From Capra hircus (taxonomy: Eukaryota; Chordata; Mammalia; Artiodactyla; Bovidae): a stretch of 64,000 bases of DNA. Numbering within the stretch: position 1 is the stretch's first letter; every line of letters starts with the position of its first letter. Positions 52,341 through 62,570 of this stretch are shown one piece after another. The notes under the pieces are model-generated. The model was not told where the DNA came from. It ran no database searches and worked only from the letters and a program-made list of their open reading frames with translations. The DNA lies in assembly GCF_001704415.2 (NCBI RefSeq), contig NC_030822.1, positions 54,057,345 to 54,121,344 of the forward strand, given 5' to 3'. The position numbers were made by a program, and so were the translations under genes.

Positions 52341-53049
52341 TAAATACAATGTACTTTGTCACCCCCAGTGGTGAAAGGTTACCCGTAGGTTTAGAATGAT
52401 AGTATCACCAAGTCACAGAGGTCAGACCTCAAGATCTGAATCCTGGATAAAGAAGGACAGGGACCTTCAGGCCCAAGGAGGCTCTGCACAGCCCTCCCAC
52501 TGACCCCTACCCCACCGAGGAGGGAGCCCTCGAAAGGCCCCCATTGTGCAGGCTTGCTCTGCCTGACTCTCAGTCAGGTGGGAATAAGGGACACAGAGGC
52601 GGTGTGAAATCCTGAAAACCAAGGGAGCCTTTTTTAAAATTTGCAATTCCTTCCCTTTCAATCTCCGCTCCCAGAGGAGTAACTGCTCCGATTCTGTCCC
52701 CTGCCCCATTCGCTCATCATCTCAGTGACGGCTCTGCAGGACAGCCAGGGCTCCAGGCTGCAGAGAGACTTGGAGAACGTTGGTCTGACTCAGCTCTGAC
52801 AGGCAGCTCCTCTATCTGGGGTCCCAGGCTCCCTGGAGGAGGCGGGGGCCGGGGGATGACATGGAGATGTCATCAACACTCAGAGCCGGGACCAGGCTGA
52901 TGGCACTTTTTACATCCCTCAGACCTGCAGTGGGGCTGGGGAGTGGAGCAGGTGCTGGGAGGCAAATCACAGGATCACAGAGAAGCGAGGTGGTGGCGGG
53001 GGAAGGGAGAGTGGAGGGTGGCAGCATGAGGGAGGTTGGAAGGGGCATG
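52341..53049. other. unique sequence, nothing recognised
   Basis: GC-balanced to GC-rich; open frames occur on both strands at 52812-53103 without domains. Confidence 0.5.
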
Positions 53050-53265
53050 GATCTGGGTGTCAAGAGCCTGTCTCACGGGAACCCAGGCTTCAGCATCTCC
53101 TAACTGGCTGACTTTGAGCAAGTTACTCACCTCCTTTCACTCTCAATTTCCTCAACTATTAAATAGAGATGATAATAGTGTCTGTATCACAGGACTGGTT
53201 TTTTGAGAGAATTAAATGAGATGTTTGTAGCTCTGATTCATTGCCTGGCACGTCAGCTATCTTGG
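53050..53265 (+). repeat. MIR SINE
   Basis: 'actttgagcaagttactcac', 'ctctcaatttcctcaactat', 'agagatgataatagtgtctg', 'gagaattaaatgagatgttt' and 'cattgcctggcacgt' follow the plus-strand MIR. Confidence 0.9.
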
Positions 53266-54644
53266 TTACCCAGACAAGTGAAGGCAGTGGTGACAAGTCT
53301 TGGCCTCAGAAGGTATCCCCAGGGGTGGCAGCAATAGGAATGACTCTTGGAAAAAGTTGAGTGGATGCCATGGCATGTGGCCACCTGCCCAAAGAACTTG
53401 TCAAGTAAATGGCCATCCTGACTGTATGTCTGTCCTGGAGGACGAGATCAGATAGGACTGTAGGAGGCTGTTGGCTAGAACCCCAAGGGGCCTCACACCT
53501 TGTGATAATCACTGTGCTCCAGAAAGGTGAGCTTGGCCTTGGCACTGGGCGATCTTTACCCCCCAAAACCAAGGTGCCAGATGCCAGATCACTGAAACCC
53601 AGGGAGATGTCATCCTAGGTCCAGAAAATGGTTTCTCCTCCAAGGAATCAACCTCAGTCAATGCCCTTTAGTGGATAAGAAAGCACTCTATCACCCAGCT
53701 CATGGAAAGGCTGCATTCTGAAGCCTCTTCCCTGCCCTTAGAAACCCATCACAGAAGCATTGGCTAGACGGAGAGAGGGTAGCCTGCCTCTCTGGAAAGT
53801 TCTGGCTGGCTCCCTAGATCCAAAGAGCCTTGCAGGAGACCTTCCCCCAATTGTCTTGATTGAGCACTTTGAACCCTCCCCTCCAGCATTTCCCCTCTAG
53901 CCAAAGAGAAGTGAGGCCAAAGACTGGGGAGCTGGAAGGGGCAGGCATGAAGGGTAAGTCCGTCTGCAGTTGCCAGGACATCCCTGGAAGAGGAGGGAAG
54001 CAGGAAGGCCTGTCAGGAAAGAACCCTGGGGAGAGTTCTGCCTACCCTGTGCTGTCAGCCCCTTCCCCAGCACCACAGAGACCCCAGCTGTTGCTTCAGG
54101 AAGGGAAATGGGAACTGGGGAGAACATGGTTCAACCCAGCGCTGCTGTGGACTCTCTGATCTCCTGAAAAGGTTCAAGATTTAGATTTTGTGTCTCATGG
54201 CAAGCTTCAGTCTGCCCAAAGGACCAGTGGGATGTGTATTTGGAGCATAGGCAATAGGGTGTCTGGAAAGAGAACACTGGAAAAAAGAGGGTGTCTGCCA
54301 GGACTGACCTGGGGGAAGGAGAAGGGGTGAGATGCATTCTTAGCCCAGGGTGAGCTTTATTAGAAGTGGTACCCAACTTTGGTGGGGGTTAAAGCTCAGG
54401 CTGCCCTAAACCTAGGGGCTGGGAAGTTACAAATGTTGGTCTTCCCACTGGGATGTTGCAAGGGGGTAGGGGGCCCTCCCACACTCAGATGGCTACCTTG
54501 TTGGGTCACAATGGGAGATATGAAAGAATGCCTATGTCCTGTACCTTGGGGGTGGGGTCCCCAGTTTCCCCATCCATCCTCCCATGGAGCCCCGATCATG
54601 CTCTCACGTCCACAGATGGAAGAGCGGGTAAGGTGGGAAGCAGG
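53266..54644. other. unique sequence, nothing recognised
   Basis: About 1.4 kb without a repeat I can name. Open frames up to 116 codons have no domain. Confidence 0.5.
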
Positions 54645-54825
54645 CAGCTATAAGATGCAGAGAAAAGCACTCCGAGTCCAGAGTCAAGAGCCCTGCATTC
54701 TCATCCTAGCTCTGCCACCAATTGTGTGACCTTGGGGATGTCCCTTCCCCTCCCTAGTTTCTGTAAAAGGAGGAGGTTGGTCCAGCTGGCTCTCAGGTCT
54801 CTCCTCCTGGATGCTAAGCTTCTAA
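54645..54825 (+). repeat. MIR3/Ther-2-like SINE
   Basis: 'agagccctgcattctcatcc', 'tagctctgccaccaattgtg', 'tgaccttggggatgtccc' and then 'ggaggttggtccagctggc', 'tctcaggtctctcctcc'. The second half resembles the L3/CR1-type tail that MIR3 carries in place of the L2 tail. Confidence 0.65.
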
Positions 54826-54839
54826 AAGTGGCCAGTCAC

Positions 54840-55090
54840 ACCAAGGGCATTCATGCCGTTATCAGCAAACATTTACTGAGAGGCTCCCCGGCTCCAGGCA
54901 CGGTGCTGGATACTCAGAACACCCGGATAAATCAGGGAGCATCCTGCCCTCAGGGTGCTAGAGGGGACAGACCCACGGTATAAAGGCAAATGCTATGAGA
55001 GCGTGGAAAGGTGTGATTCATTCTGACAGGAAATTGGCCAAGAAGGTTTCACAGAGGAAGTGACATTTCAGCTCAGCCTCCAGGAACGAA
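54840..55090 (-). repeat. L2 LINE fragment
   Basis: 'cagcaaacatttactgagag', 'ccaggcacggtgctggatac', 'ccctcagggtgctagagggg', 'tgacaggaaattggccaag' and 'aagtgacatttcagctcagc' follow the reverse L2 3' region. Confidence 0.75.
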
Positions 55091-55594
55091 TGGGGGCCCC
55101 CTGCCCTGATGACTCGCACGCCCTGAGCTCCTCGACAGAATGCGCCAGTTTTGCTCCCAGTCTTGCCCTGCTGCCGTCTCCTACGGCACAGCTCGGTGAA
55201 GACCAACAGGGGGTGCTCTTAGAAGTCAGCTGTACGACCCCAGAGTCCCGATGACATCCCCAAATGCCAGTACCACTGTTCATGTGCTCGTACAGATGTA
55301 TTTGTAGAAACTATGAAGCCGCTCACTTGAGACAACAGATGACTCCCCCAAAATCATCTCCATTTGATTTGAAATGCACTTTAGGGGGTCAAAAATACGA
55401 ATTCCTAATTCTGTTTTGCTGAGCATCAGGATGAGATGAGTCACATGGAAACACTGAATGACTGTGAAGAGAGGAAGCCCAGAATAATCTCGGGGTAGAA
55501 TATTGGCAGAAATTATCTGGACGGTATCATCAAAATGAAACGGTAGCAAATAGTCAGGCCATCCATTACTAACTCGTAATCTTCGCTCTGGCTC
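55091..55594. other. unique sequence with a conserved-looking block
   Basis: Position 55275-55590 ('gatttgaaatgcactttag', 'atacgaattcctaattctg', 'ggcagaaattatctggacgg', 'ccattactaactcgtaatc') is repeat-free and keeps isolated CpGs. It is a candidate conserved element. Confidence 0.45.
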
Positions 55595-55740
55595 TAAGTC
55601 ATGTTATAATAACAAGAGGTAACATTTCCTTCCGACCAGCCCTGTGCCTCATCCTCCCAACAACTCAGTGAGGTCGGTCCTGCTGTCAAACCAGTCTACA
55701 GAGGAGGAGACCGAGTGCCCTGACCTGGGCCCATGCTCTT
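55595..55740 (-). repeat. MIR SINE fragment
   Basis: 'taataacaagaggtaacatt', 'cctcatcctcccaacaactc', 'agtgaggtcggtcctgct' and 'ctacagaggaggagaccg' follow the reverse MIR tail half. Confidence 0.75.
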
Positions 55741-56067
55741 TTCCTCTGCGCTGCACGTGAATGTACCATACCCTCTCTGTTCACTCGGGATGATTGCATA
55801 TTGATTTTTCCTGATTTAGAACATGGGACAAATAGTAGACACGCCAGGAGCCACCCAGACCCTGAGAAGGTTGCTCTGAGGACCCTGAAAGGTAGAGACA
55901 GAAGCAATCTAGTTTTACCCTAAGCAAGTCTCATTGATTCCACCAGGCATCCAAGGGGCACTCTCTGGATCTGGGCAAACCTGGTCCCAGGCAATTCCTT
56001 GATACAAATCCAATGGCAGACAGATACCTTGCTTCCCAGCTCAGCTTTGAGATTGGTTAGTGAAAAG

Positions 56068-56270
56068 GAAAGTGAAAATGTTAGTTGCTCAGTCCTGTCC
56101 AACTATTTGTGACACCATGGACTGTAGCCCACAGGCTCCTCTGTCCATGAAATTCTCCAGGCAAGAATACTAGAGTGGGTAGCCATTCCCTTCTCCAGGG
56201 GATCTTTCTGACCCAGCGGGTCTTCTGGGTCTTCTGCTTTGCAGGCATATTCTTTACCATCTGAGCCACC
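56068..56270 (-). repeat. Bov-tA SINE
   Basis: 'agtgaaaatgttagttgctc', 'ccatggactgtagcccacag', 'agaatactagagtgggtagc' and 'ctttaccatctgagccacc'. It has a small internal repeat, 'gggtcttctgggtcttctg'. Confidence 0.94.
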
Positions 56271-56854
56271 AAATGCCCCATCTCAGGATTGAGTTTCCCT
56301 CTCCTCCTCCTGTTCCACACCCTCCAGGAGCTGGTAGGACTCTTCATCTGGTGGGATGGGAGTGAGGGTGTAGGGCAAGTGGTGAATTAGACTGAGATCC
56401 TGGCATCTGAGTCTCCATGTAGAAATGGAGCTGGAACAAAGCCGGGATCCCTGCCCCTCAGGGTTAGAGCCCAAAGTTAGAGACGAGGGAGATGAGGCCA
56501 GCATGAGTCAGTCATCTGAATGCAAGAGGACAGAGGCGGAAAAGAATTTAAATGTGTTTCTATTTTCTTAGTTCCCTGAGGGTCCCTTAGTGTTGCAGGG
56601 GGAGGTAGGGGAAAGGCAGTGGGGAGTAGAATAATCTCCACAAAGCAGGCTTGGCCCTTGGCCATGAGGAGATGACCCCCAACAGGGCACCAAGAAGCCC
56701 CCAACCCCACCCCAAAACGTCAGAGCCTCTTTCCTTTCCTGAAAGCGTCACGCCTGTTAAAATGCAAATTCCTGGAGAAAAGCCATGCTGGACCATCAGC
56801 CCTTTTTGCCCAGTGTCTGAAGCGGTCCAGCACCCCTCACCAATCATAGGGAAC
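56271..56854. other. unique sequence, nothing recognised
   Basis: No repeat or gene signals that I can name; open frames are frame-ambiguous. Confidence 0.5.
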
Positions 56855-56990
56855 GTGGGGTTGGAAAGGACCTCTAAGATCTCTGGGTTCAGCCCGCTCC
56901 CATGTAGTGGAGCAAGATGTGGACAGGGCATGACCTGCCACAAGGAAGTGGGGTTAAGGAGGGGTCTGGAGCTATGGTGTCAGAGGCTTA
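56855..56990 (-). repeat. MIR3/Ther-2-like fragment
   Basis: 'gttggaaaggacctctaag', 'ctctgggttcagcccgctcc' and 'acctgccacaaggaagtgg' recall the reverse MIR3 layout. Diverged. Confidence 0.45.
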
Positions 56991-57089
56991 CAGATCACAG
57001 GCTAATCAGGGGGCAGAGGCAGACAGAGACTTGGAGTGGGGTGGCTAACAATGCACGGCCAATGGTAATGGCACTGTGATGGGGGATAA

Positions 57090-57200
57090 GGGAGACAGAG
57101 GTGTGGGCTGGCACCATCAGGAAAGTCACCCAAAGAACTGGGGCTGCAGCTGAGCCTTGCAGGCTAGCGGGTATTTGGATTGAGATGGGTAGAGAATTCA
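57090..57200 (-). repeat. L2-like fragment
   Basis: 'gctgcagctgagccttgcag', 'tatttggattgagatggg' recall the reverse L2 phrase 'tgagctgagccttgaagga'. Confidence 0.45.
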
Positions 57201-57519
57201 CATAGGAGTGAGGTGGATTAGGCCGTGGAGGCTGAACAGGCAGGCTTACACTTCGGAGAGCATCCCTTAGAGAGAGGGGAGCAGAGGACTCTTTAGAGGC
57301 TTGCTGAGGTGGGAGCAGTGTTGAGAAGATATGGGTGACAGAAGGGTAAGCAGAAGGAACTGGAAAGGGACAGACACAGAGGCAAGGAGACTCAGATGTG
57401 AGCGGTCTGGTGATGGAAGAGGCCCTGATAGGAAAGAAGAAATGAGGGGCAAGGATCCCAAGACTGTCCAGACCCCCCAGAGCAATGTGGAGAAGGAAAA
57501 GGCCATGGTTTCATGAATC

Positions 57520-57670
57520 AGAAAACCACCTAGTCACTGGCTGGCCGTGAATCACTCGCTTCATCTTTCTGGGCCTCAGCGTCCTCATCTGTAAAATGGG
57601 AATGACTGTGTTAATAATATCCCCGCCTCCTGTGCAAAGTTGTAAGAACGAAATGAGATCATGATGTGTG
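57520..57670 (+). repeat. MIR SINE
   Basis: 'cgtgaatcactcgcttcatc', 'tttctgggcctcagcgtcc', 'tcatctgtaaaatgggaatg' and 'gaacgaaatgagatcatg' follow the plus-strand MIR. Confidence 0.88.
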
Positions 57671-58894
57671 AATGGATTCTGGAAAGAGTGAAGGGCTGGG
57701 AACATCTTCTCGTCCCCTTTCCCTCTTGAAAATCAGTACTGAAAAGCCATGCTCACATCCTAAACTTCAGCACATTCAACCTTATTTATTTCAAAGCACA
57801 AATAGAACCTCTTTCTTTCCAGCACACTGGGATAAACTAACCAGACTCCTGGTGGCCAGAAGTTGTTAGTCGGGGCTTTTAGGGGCTCACCCCACCTGTG
57901 CGGGCCCCACCCAGCGGCACTGGGGCCCATGGGAATCCGCATCCAGGCACAGACATGATGCACTAGCCAGGGCACCAAGCTCAGCCAGCCACAGAAACGG
58001 AGGGTCCTGGCACTGGGGCTGGGCCCTGTGGCTGCCTTCCTTTCCCTTAGAGTCTGGTCCTCTCTGGTTTTCACTCAGTAGGCTTGCGGGCCCCTCATTC
58101 TCCATCCAACCATGAGCAACCCTCCCCCTTCCTCCCCACATGCTTCCCCAGGCATCCTTAGGCATAACCATTTAATTTATTTATATTTATGAAACTTCCA
58201 ACTAGGTCAATGCACTTTCATGCACATCTTAATAATTGTTGATATAGTGGGAGGGGTGGGTAGAGAAAAGGGTCACATGGGCTGTGGAAACCGGCTCATC
58301 CCTCTCTCCACCAGCGAGGTCATCAGGGACCCAGTGCAAGGAAAATGCCTTTGTTGGTGTACTAATTGCTGAGTCCGTATCAACGCTGCCTTCCACAGCT
58401 CCCGTCAGCACTTCTCCAAAGAAATGGAGAAGGGTTTTGTGGTTTCAAACCGCCTTGCACCCCCAGATCCCATTGGACTTGTAAATGGATGCAGAGCCCC
58501 AAATCAACAAAGCATCAGCGGAGATGAATTTAGACACTGAGTCCAAAAGAAAGCAGGCTGTGATTCTCCCAAGAAAGGGAACTTAACCTTTCTCTTCTGC
58601 AAGTCCTTGACGCCTTTCTTGTCCCCTGCACTCACCCTGTCTTCTCAAAATGAGCTTGCTCTTACTTGATCCAGAGACCTCCTTGAGAACTGTGCTGTGT
58701 CTTACAGGAAGTTGTAACCTAGGGGTCAGGTGCGGGTCTCTAATGCATACACAAGAAGTGAATTTTGAGGCAATAGGAATGAACTCAGAGAACAAGAAGG
58801 GCCTCTGGAAAAAGAGAGCAGGAGCAATTCAAACCATGAGCCAAGTCTGCTGTGTTGGTTTCTAGAAAGACTCTGCCCTGCTCTGCTGAGGAAG
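57671..58894. other. unique sequence with conserved-looking blocks
   Basis: Position 58155-58255 ('catttaatttatttatattt', 'catcttaataattgttgat') and 58340-58560 ('tggtgtactaattgctgag', 'tccgtatcaacgctgcc', 'gcggagatgaatttagacac') are repeat-free and look constrained. No gene was confirmed. Confidence 0.45.
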
Positions 58895-59105
58895 TGTCAC
58901 AGTGATTAAATCCATGGGCTCTGAGATCAAAAATCTGAGTTGAAATCCTGGTTCCAGTTAACTTACCAGCTGAGTGACCTTCATCAAGTTAACTAACATT
59001 TCTAAGCCTCAATTTCCGCGTCTATAAAATGGGGATAAGAACAGCACGTAATTCAGAATTGTCTTGAGGATGAAAAGAGATAATGCGTGCATGTGAAATC
59101 GTCAG
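58895..59105 (+). repeat. MIR SINE, nearly full length
   Basis: 'cacagtgattaaatccatg', 'ggctctgagatcaaaaatc', 'gagttgaaatcctggttcc', 'taagcctcaatttccgcg' and 'ctataaaatggggataag' follow the plus-strand MIR. Confidence 0.9.
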
Positions 59106-59159
59106 TGTGCGAATTTTACATGCATTAATCTCAATGCATTATGCTCAGATGCGTTGTAC

Positions 59160-59455
59160 TCGGCGAAAGAAGCCAGTCTCGAAAGGCTACCTGCTGTATA
59201 ATTCCATTTATATGACATTCCAGAAAGGGCAAGACTACAAGGACAGAAAACAGATCAGTGGCTCCCGGGAGCTGGTGGTGGGGATGACCACAAAGGGATT
59301 GAAGGAGTTTAGCAGGTGATGACATTCTTCTGGATCTTGATTATGGTGGTGTTTACAAGACTATCGGTGTTAGTCCAGATTTTTAGAACTGCACACTGAA
59401 AGGGTGAGTGATACTGAATGTAGATTGTACCTCGTTAAACCTGACTTCTCCAAAA
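59160..59455 (+). mobile_element. old L1 ORF2 end and 3' UTR
   Basis: 'aagaagccagtctcgaaagg', 'tataattccatttatatgac', 'attccagaaagggcaagact', 'aacagatcagtggctcccg', 'cttgattatggtggtgttt' and 'agaactgcacactgaaagg' follow the plus-strand L1M end. It sits directly after a MIR. Confidence 0.85.
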
Positions 59456-59904
59456 AGAGAGAGGATGCGTTCATGTAAAACCCTAGATGCATGTTGTTTA
59501 CTAGAAAACTACACTTTCACGGGTAGTAGGCAATATATGGTGACTCTTCTCACGATTACTCTGCTGGGGAGTCCCTTCCTGCCTCAAAGCCCACAGGCAC
59601 CGCACGTTCTTCAAAGGGGCGGAAGGGCCGAGCTCTCCGAGGAGACAGCCTTGATTCAGCCACCTTCAGTGGTCCCTTCCAGTCTGTGACATTTGCTAAC
59701 GGTACTCCACCTCCTTGGCTCACCACGGAATTTTGCGTGCGAATGACTGCGAGTTTTTTGTTCTGGTTTGAAGACCTTGGCAGGCTGGCAGACCCGGGGC
59801 CCCAGCCTCAGAGCTTAATAGCCACTTTCTCAACTCCTGTCATTGTTCTGTAATCTGTATAATTTTAGGACCCTGTGCGGCGCCTTCTCTAGGCTCATGG
59901 TTCC
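59456..59904. other. unique sequence with a conserved-looking block
   Basis: Position 59715-59885 keeps CpGs and unique words ('cacggaattttgcgtgcgaa', 'tgactgcgagttttttg', 'taatctgtataattttagg'). No gene was recognised. Confidence 0.45.
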
Positions 59905-60165
59905 CATTAATAATCATGATCAGCACTTACCTGGGTGCTTTTCATTTTCAAAGCCCATTAATTAACACTAATTAATCCACACAGCAGTGCTGGAAGGAAG
60001 GGGAGCTATCATTATCCTGGTTGTAAAAAAAAAAAAAAAAAAGCAGCAGCAGAGACGAGGAAGGCTGCAGGTGACTTGCCTGTGGCTGCAAAGGGTAGGA
60101 AGGGACGAGGAAATTCTAGGCAGAGGATCCTGGGACCCAGGTCCCAGTTCAAGGCTGCAACTCTC
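59905..60165 (-). repeat. MIR SINE with an internal poly(A) run
   Basis: 'gatcagcacttacctgggtg', 'cagcagtgctggaaggaag', 'agctatcattatcctggtt', then A18 at 60024-60041, then 'cagcagagacgaggaaggct' and 'gtgacttgcctgtggctgc'. The A run replaces the usual 'ttacagatgaggaaa' region, probably by slippage. Confidence 0.78.
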
Positions 60166-60177
60166 AGTAATGATTAA

Positions 60178-60385
60178 AATGACCAACATTTATTGAGCAA
60201 CTACAGTGTGCAGGGGACCCCACAAAGATCTTTCCGTGCATTTTCTCGGTTCGTCATCACAGCAACCCCGTGAGCACCTCTGACTATGAATCATTCCTTT
60301 TTCTGAAGAAAGAAATGAAACAGAGAGGTGAGCACCTGCCTGAGGTCACAGAGTGCACACACAGTCCAGACTTAACAACTCATTG
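60178..60385 (-). repeat. MIR SINE
   Basis: 'accaacatttattgagcaac', 'catcacagcaaccccgtgag', 'agaaatgaaacagagaggtg' and 'tgaggtcacagagtgcacac' follow the reverse MIR, in tandem with the previous one. Confidence 0.85.
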
Positions 60386-61039
60386 GTCTCACTCTGCCTC
60401 CTGGCCAGACCTCCCTTAGAGCTAACATTGACCTCAAGTTCCTGGAGGTGGCACCCAAGTGGGACAGGTGCTGGGGACTTTGCATTGATCTCACTATGTA
60501 CAAGGAAAGATGGAAAGGAGCTTTGGAGGCAGCCAACCCAGACAGTAGAGAACAAAGCTAACCTAGAGCCAGCCAAGTGTGCATAGCATCCCCCCACATC
60601 CTCATCACATTCCTTCCTCCTCCTCGTCCAGTTCCTTCCTTAGCCCAGGAGAAGACTATCCGCTCATGCTCTTCACCAACATCTGCAGAGCTCAGCACAA
60701 CCCTGAGCTCTGGGAGCATCTAAAGATGAGTGAGGCCTGGTCCCTGTTTCCATGGAATTCACCATGTCTCCTAGAAGCAGAGCTTTGAAGCTGGAAACAT
60801 CCAGAAAGCTCAGTGGCTACAGGAAGCAGTGAAACTCTTCCTCAATTACTCTATATTCAAAGCCACCTTCTTACGCTCCACAAAACTTGTACACGGAATA
60901 ACATAATTAATTATTCAATTTTCTTTTTTTGGATAAAGAATGTTCATTTTTAGTTTTTTTAACTTGTTACACAATTTGAAAAAATATTTTTAGTGGGGTT
61001 TTGGGTATTTTTTAATATTCATTTATTTATTTAGCTCAG
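60386..61039. other. unique sequence; L2 scrap near 60700
   Basis: 'ctctgggagcatctaaagatg' and 'agtgaggcctggtccctg' (60705-60750) resemble an L2 tail. The rest is unrecognised; 60850-61030 is AT-rich. Confidence 0.45.
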
Positions 61040-61100
61040 TTTTGAAATTTATTTGGCTGTGCTGGGTCTTACAGCACACAAGATCTCTCCTTGTTGCAGC
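61040..61100 (-). repeat. CHR-type SINE fragment
   Basis: 'aatttatttggctgtgctgg', 'gtcttacagcacacaagatc' and 'ttgttgcagcaggcag' are the CHR tail side only. The tRNA-derived half is missing. Confidence 0.7.
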
Positions 61101-61104
61101 AGGC

Positions 61105-61735
61105 AGCGATAACTTGGAGAGAAGCAGGTGGATCTGGGATACCTTTGTTGATCAAGTCAACAAGACTTGCCAATGACTGGATAAGGGCAGAAAGAAAAAA
61201 GGTTAATGTGTGTATTTGGGGATTAGCATCTGACTAGGTTAAAATGGAAATAGAGTAGATTTATGGAGACTAGGAAGGCTGGAAGAAACAGGTTGGAACG
61301 CTAGGTTCTGTTGTGGACATGTTACCTTGAAATGACTGTTAAAGACATCCAGGTAGAGGGGAAAAGGAGGCAGTTCTTTTCTTTCTTTGGGACGATTAGG
61401 GCTACAGATTCAGACGTGGGAAGTCGTTGGCAGATGGGTGGGGTTTAAAGCCATGAAAGTAGATACGGAAACCGAAGGAGAGAGTCTAGATAGAGAAGGA
61501 GGTTTAGGACATTGTGGTGTACCCCAATAGAGAAGGAGGTTTAGGACATTGTGGTGCACCCCTATTTAGACGCAGAACAGAAGAAAGGAATCAGGAAAGG
61601 AGAGGGAGACGGTGTGGCGATGGGGAGGGCGTCGGAATCAGGATAAAATGCCATCATGGAAGCCAAGAGAAGTAAGGGTCTCAGTAAGGAGGGGTAAAGG
61701 CCTCCGATGGGACAAGTAGGACAAAAAGGTCTTCC
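61105..61735 (-). repeat. L2-like internal fragment
   Basis: 'tggatctgggatacctttg', 'gttctgttgtggacatgtt', 'aaagacatccaggtagaggg', 'gtttaaagccatgaaagtag', 'agtctagatagagaaggag' and 'ccatcatggaagccaagaga' follow in order a common mammalian LINE (L2-type) region read in reverse. It contains the 37-bp duplication. Confidence 0.6.
61490..61563. repeat. 2 x 37-bp tandem duplication
   Basis: 61490-61526 and 61527-61563 repeat the unit beginning atagagaaggagg, with two mismatches (t/c and a/t near the unit end). It lies inside old LINE sequence, so it is a local duplication event after insertion. Confidence 0.95.
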
Positions 61736-61744
61736 CTGGCCCCA

Positions 61745-61895
61745 CAGTTCCCAAGCATGAAAATCACTATGGGTTTTTTTTAAACATATTGATGCTCAGG
61801 CCCTACCAAGAGCGGTTGAATTAGGCAATCTAAAGGCAGGACCAGAATATCAGTACTTTGTAAAACATCCTCCAGGTGATTTTGGTCCAGCCAGG
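61745..61895. mobile_element. hAT-Charlie remnant (MER5A-like)
   Basis: 'gcatgaaaatcactatgggt', 'ttaaacatattgatgctcag', 'gccctaccaagagcggttg', 'ggaccagaatatcagtactt' and 'ctccaggtgattttggtcc' follow the MER5A layout. The outermost ends are not clear. Confidence 0.6.
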
Positions 61896-62262
61896 CCATG
61901 GACCAGGACCAGGGAACACTACTCCAGGTCCAGCTCCTGGGCCAGAGACCAGAGAGACTCAGTAACCTTGGGTGATACCCGTACTAGGAGACTCTAGGGT
62001 TAGACCACGCTGCCTATTATGTGGTTTGGTGCTCTGTCCATTTCACAGCAATGTTACTGTGGATTTGAGGGAGTGAGGATAGGGTTTACTGTGTAGAAAT
62101 AAGTTGTAAGATAAATTTAAATCAGGGACTCAGTTTCAAAATGAAGTCCCAGCCATGTGTAAAATGTATTGCCTCTGTGTAAGATGCCTAGAATATTCAA
62201 GTCAATGGTAATTAGCCTTAGAAGGCGATCGTTGCTGTGCCTGCAACCCAGTTCTCAATTAC
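61896..62262. other. unique sequence, possibly constrained
   Basis: Position 62100-62262 ('aagttgtaagataaattta', 'cttagaaggcgatcgttgc') is repeat-free and precedes the candidate minus-strand exon. Confidence 0.4.
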
Positions 62263-62378
62263 CTGCACTTGGATTATCCACTTGCAGTGATGAAAATGTT
62301 GACTCTGCAGCTGATTGTTTCCTGACACTCAGGACACAGCGGGATCCTTCTCTCCATTAGCTCCTGCCTGATCAGGAA
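62263..62378 (-). other. candidate exon bounded by consensus splice sites
   Basis: On the minus strand, a pyrimidine tract ending 'ttcttgctttcag' (with a branch-like 'ccctaaac' 19-26 bases before the exon) is followed by 116 bases and then cag|gtaatt. In the first frame it reads LIRQELMERRIPLCPECQET, then a stop 34 codons in; the other frames close too. It can therefore be a last coding exon or a non-coding RNA exon, not an internal coding one. No partner exon was found. Confidence 0.25.
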
Positions 62379-62499
62379 CTGAAAGCAAGAAGGGTTTAGG
62401 GTACAGAGAGAAAAGAGCTCGCTGAGAACAGTCAGGCTTCGCTTGTGTTGTATGAGGCTTTGGGAAGGGGTGATGGGGAGGCTTCCTTCTCTAACCATG

Positions 62500-62570
62500 T
62501 CTCAGGTGCCAGGCACTGTGTTAGGAGCTTCTTGGCTACTCTCTTCCTTAATAAGCACAGTATCTTAGCT
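62500..62570 (-). repeat. MIR SINE fragment
   Basis: 'tcaggtgccaggcactgtgt', 'taggagcttcttggctac' are the reverse MIR tail only. Confidence 0.6.
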
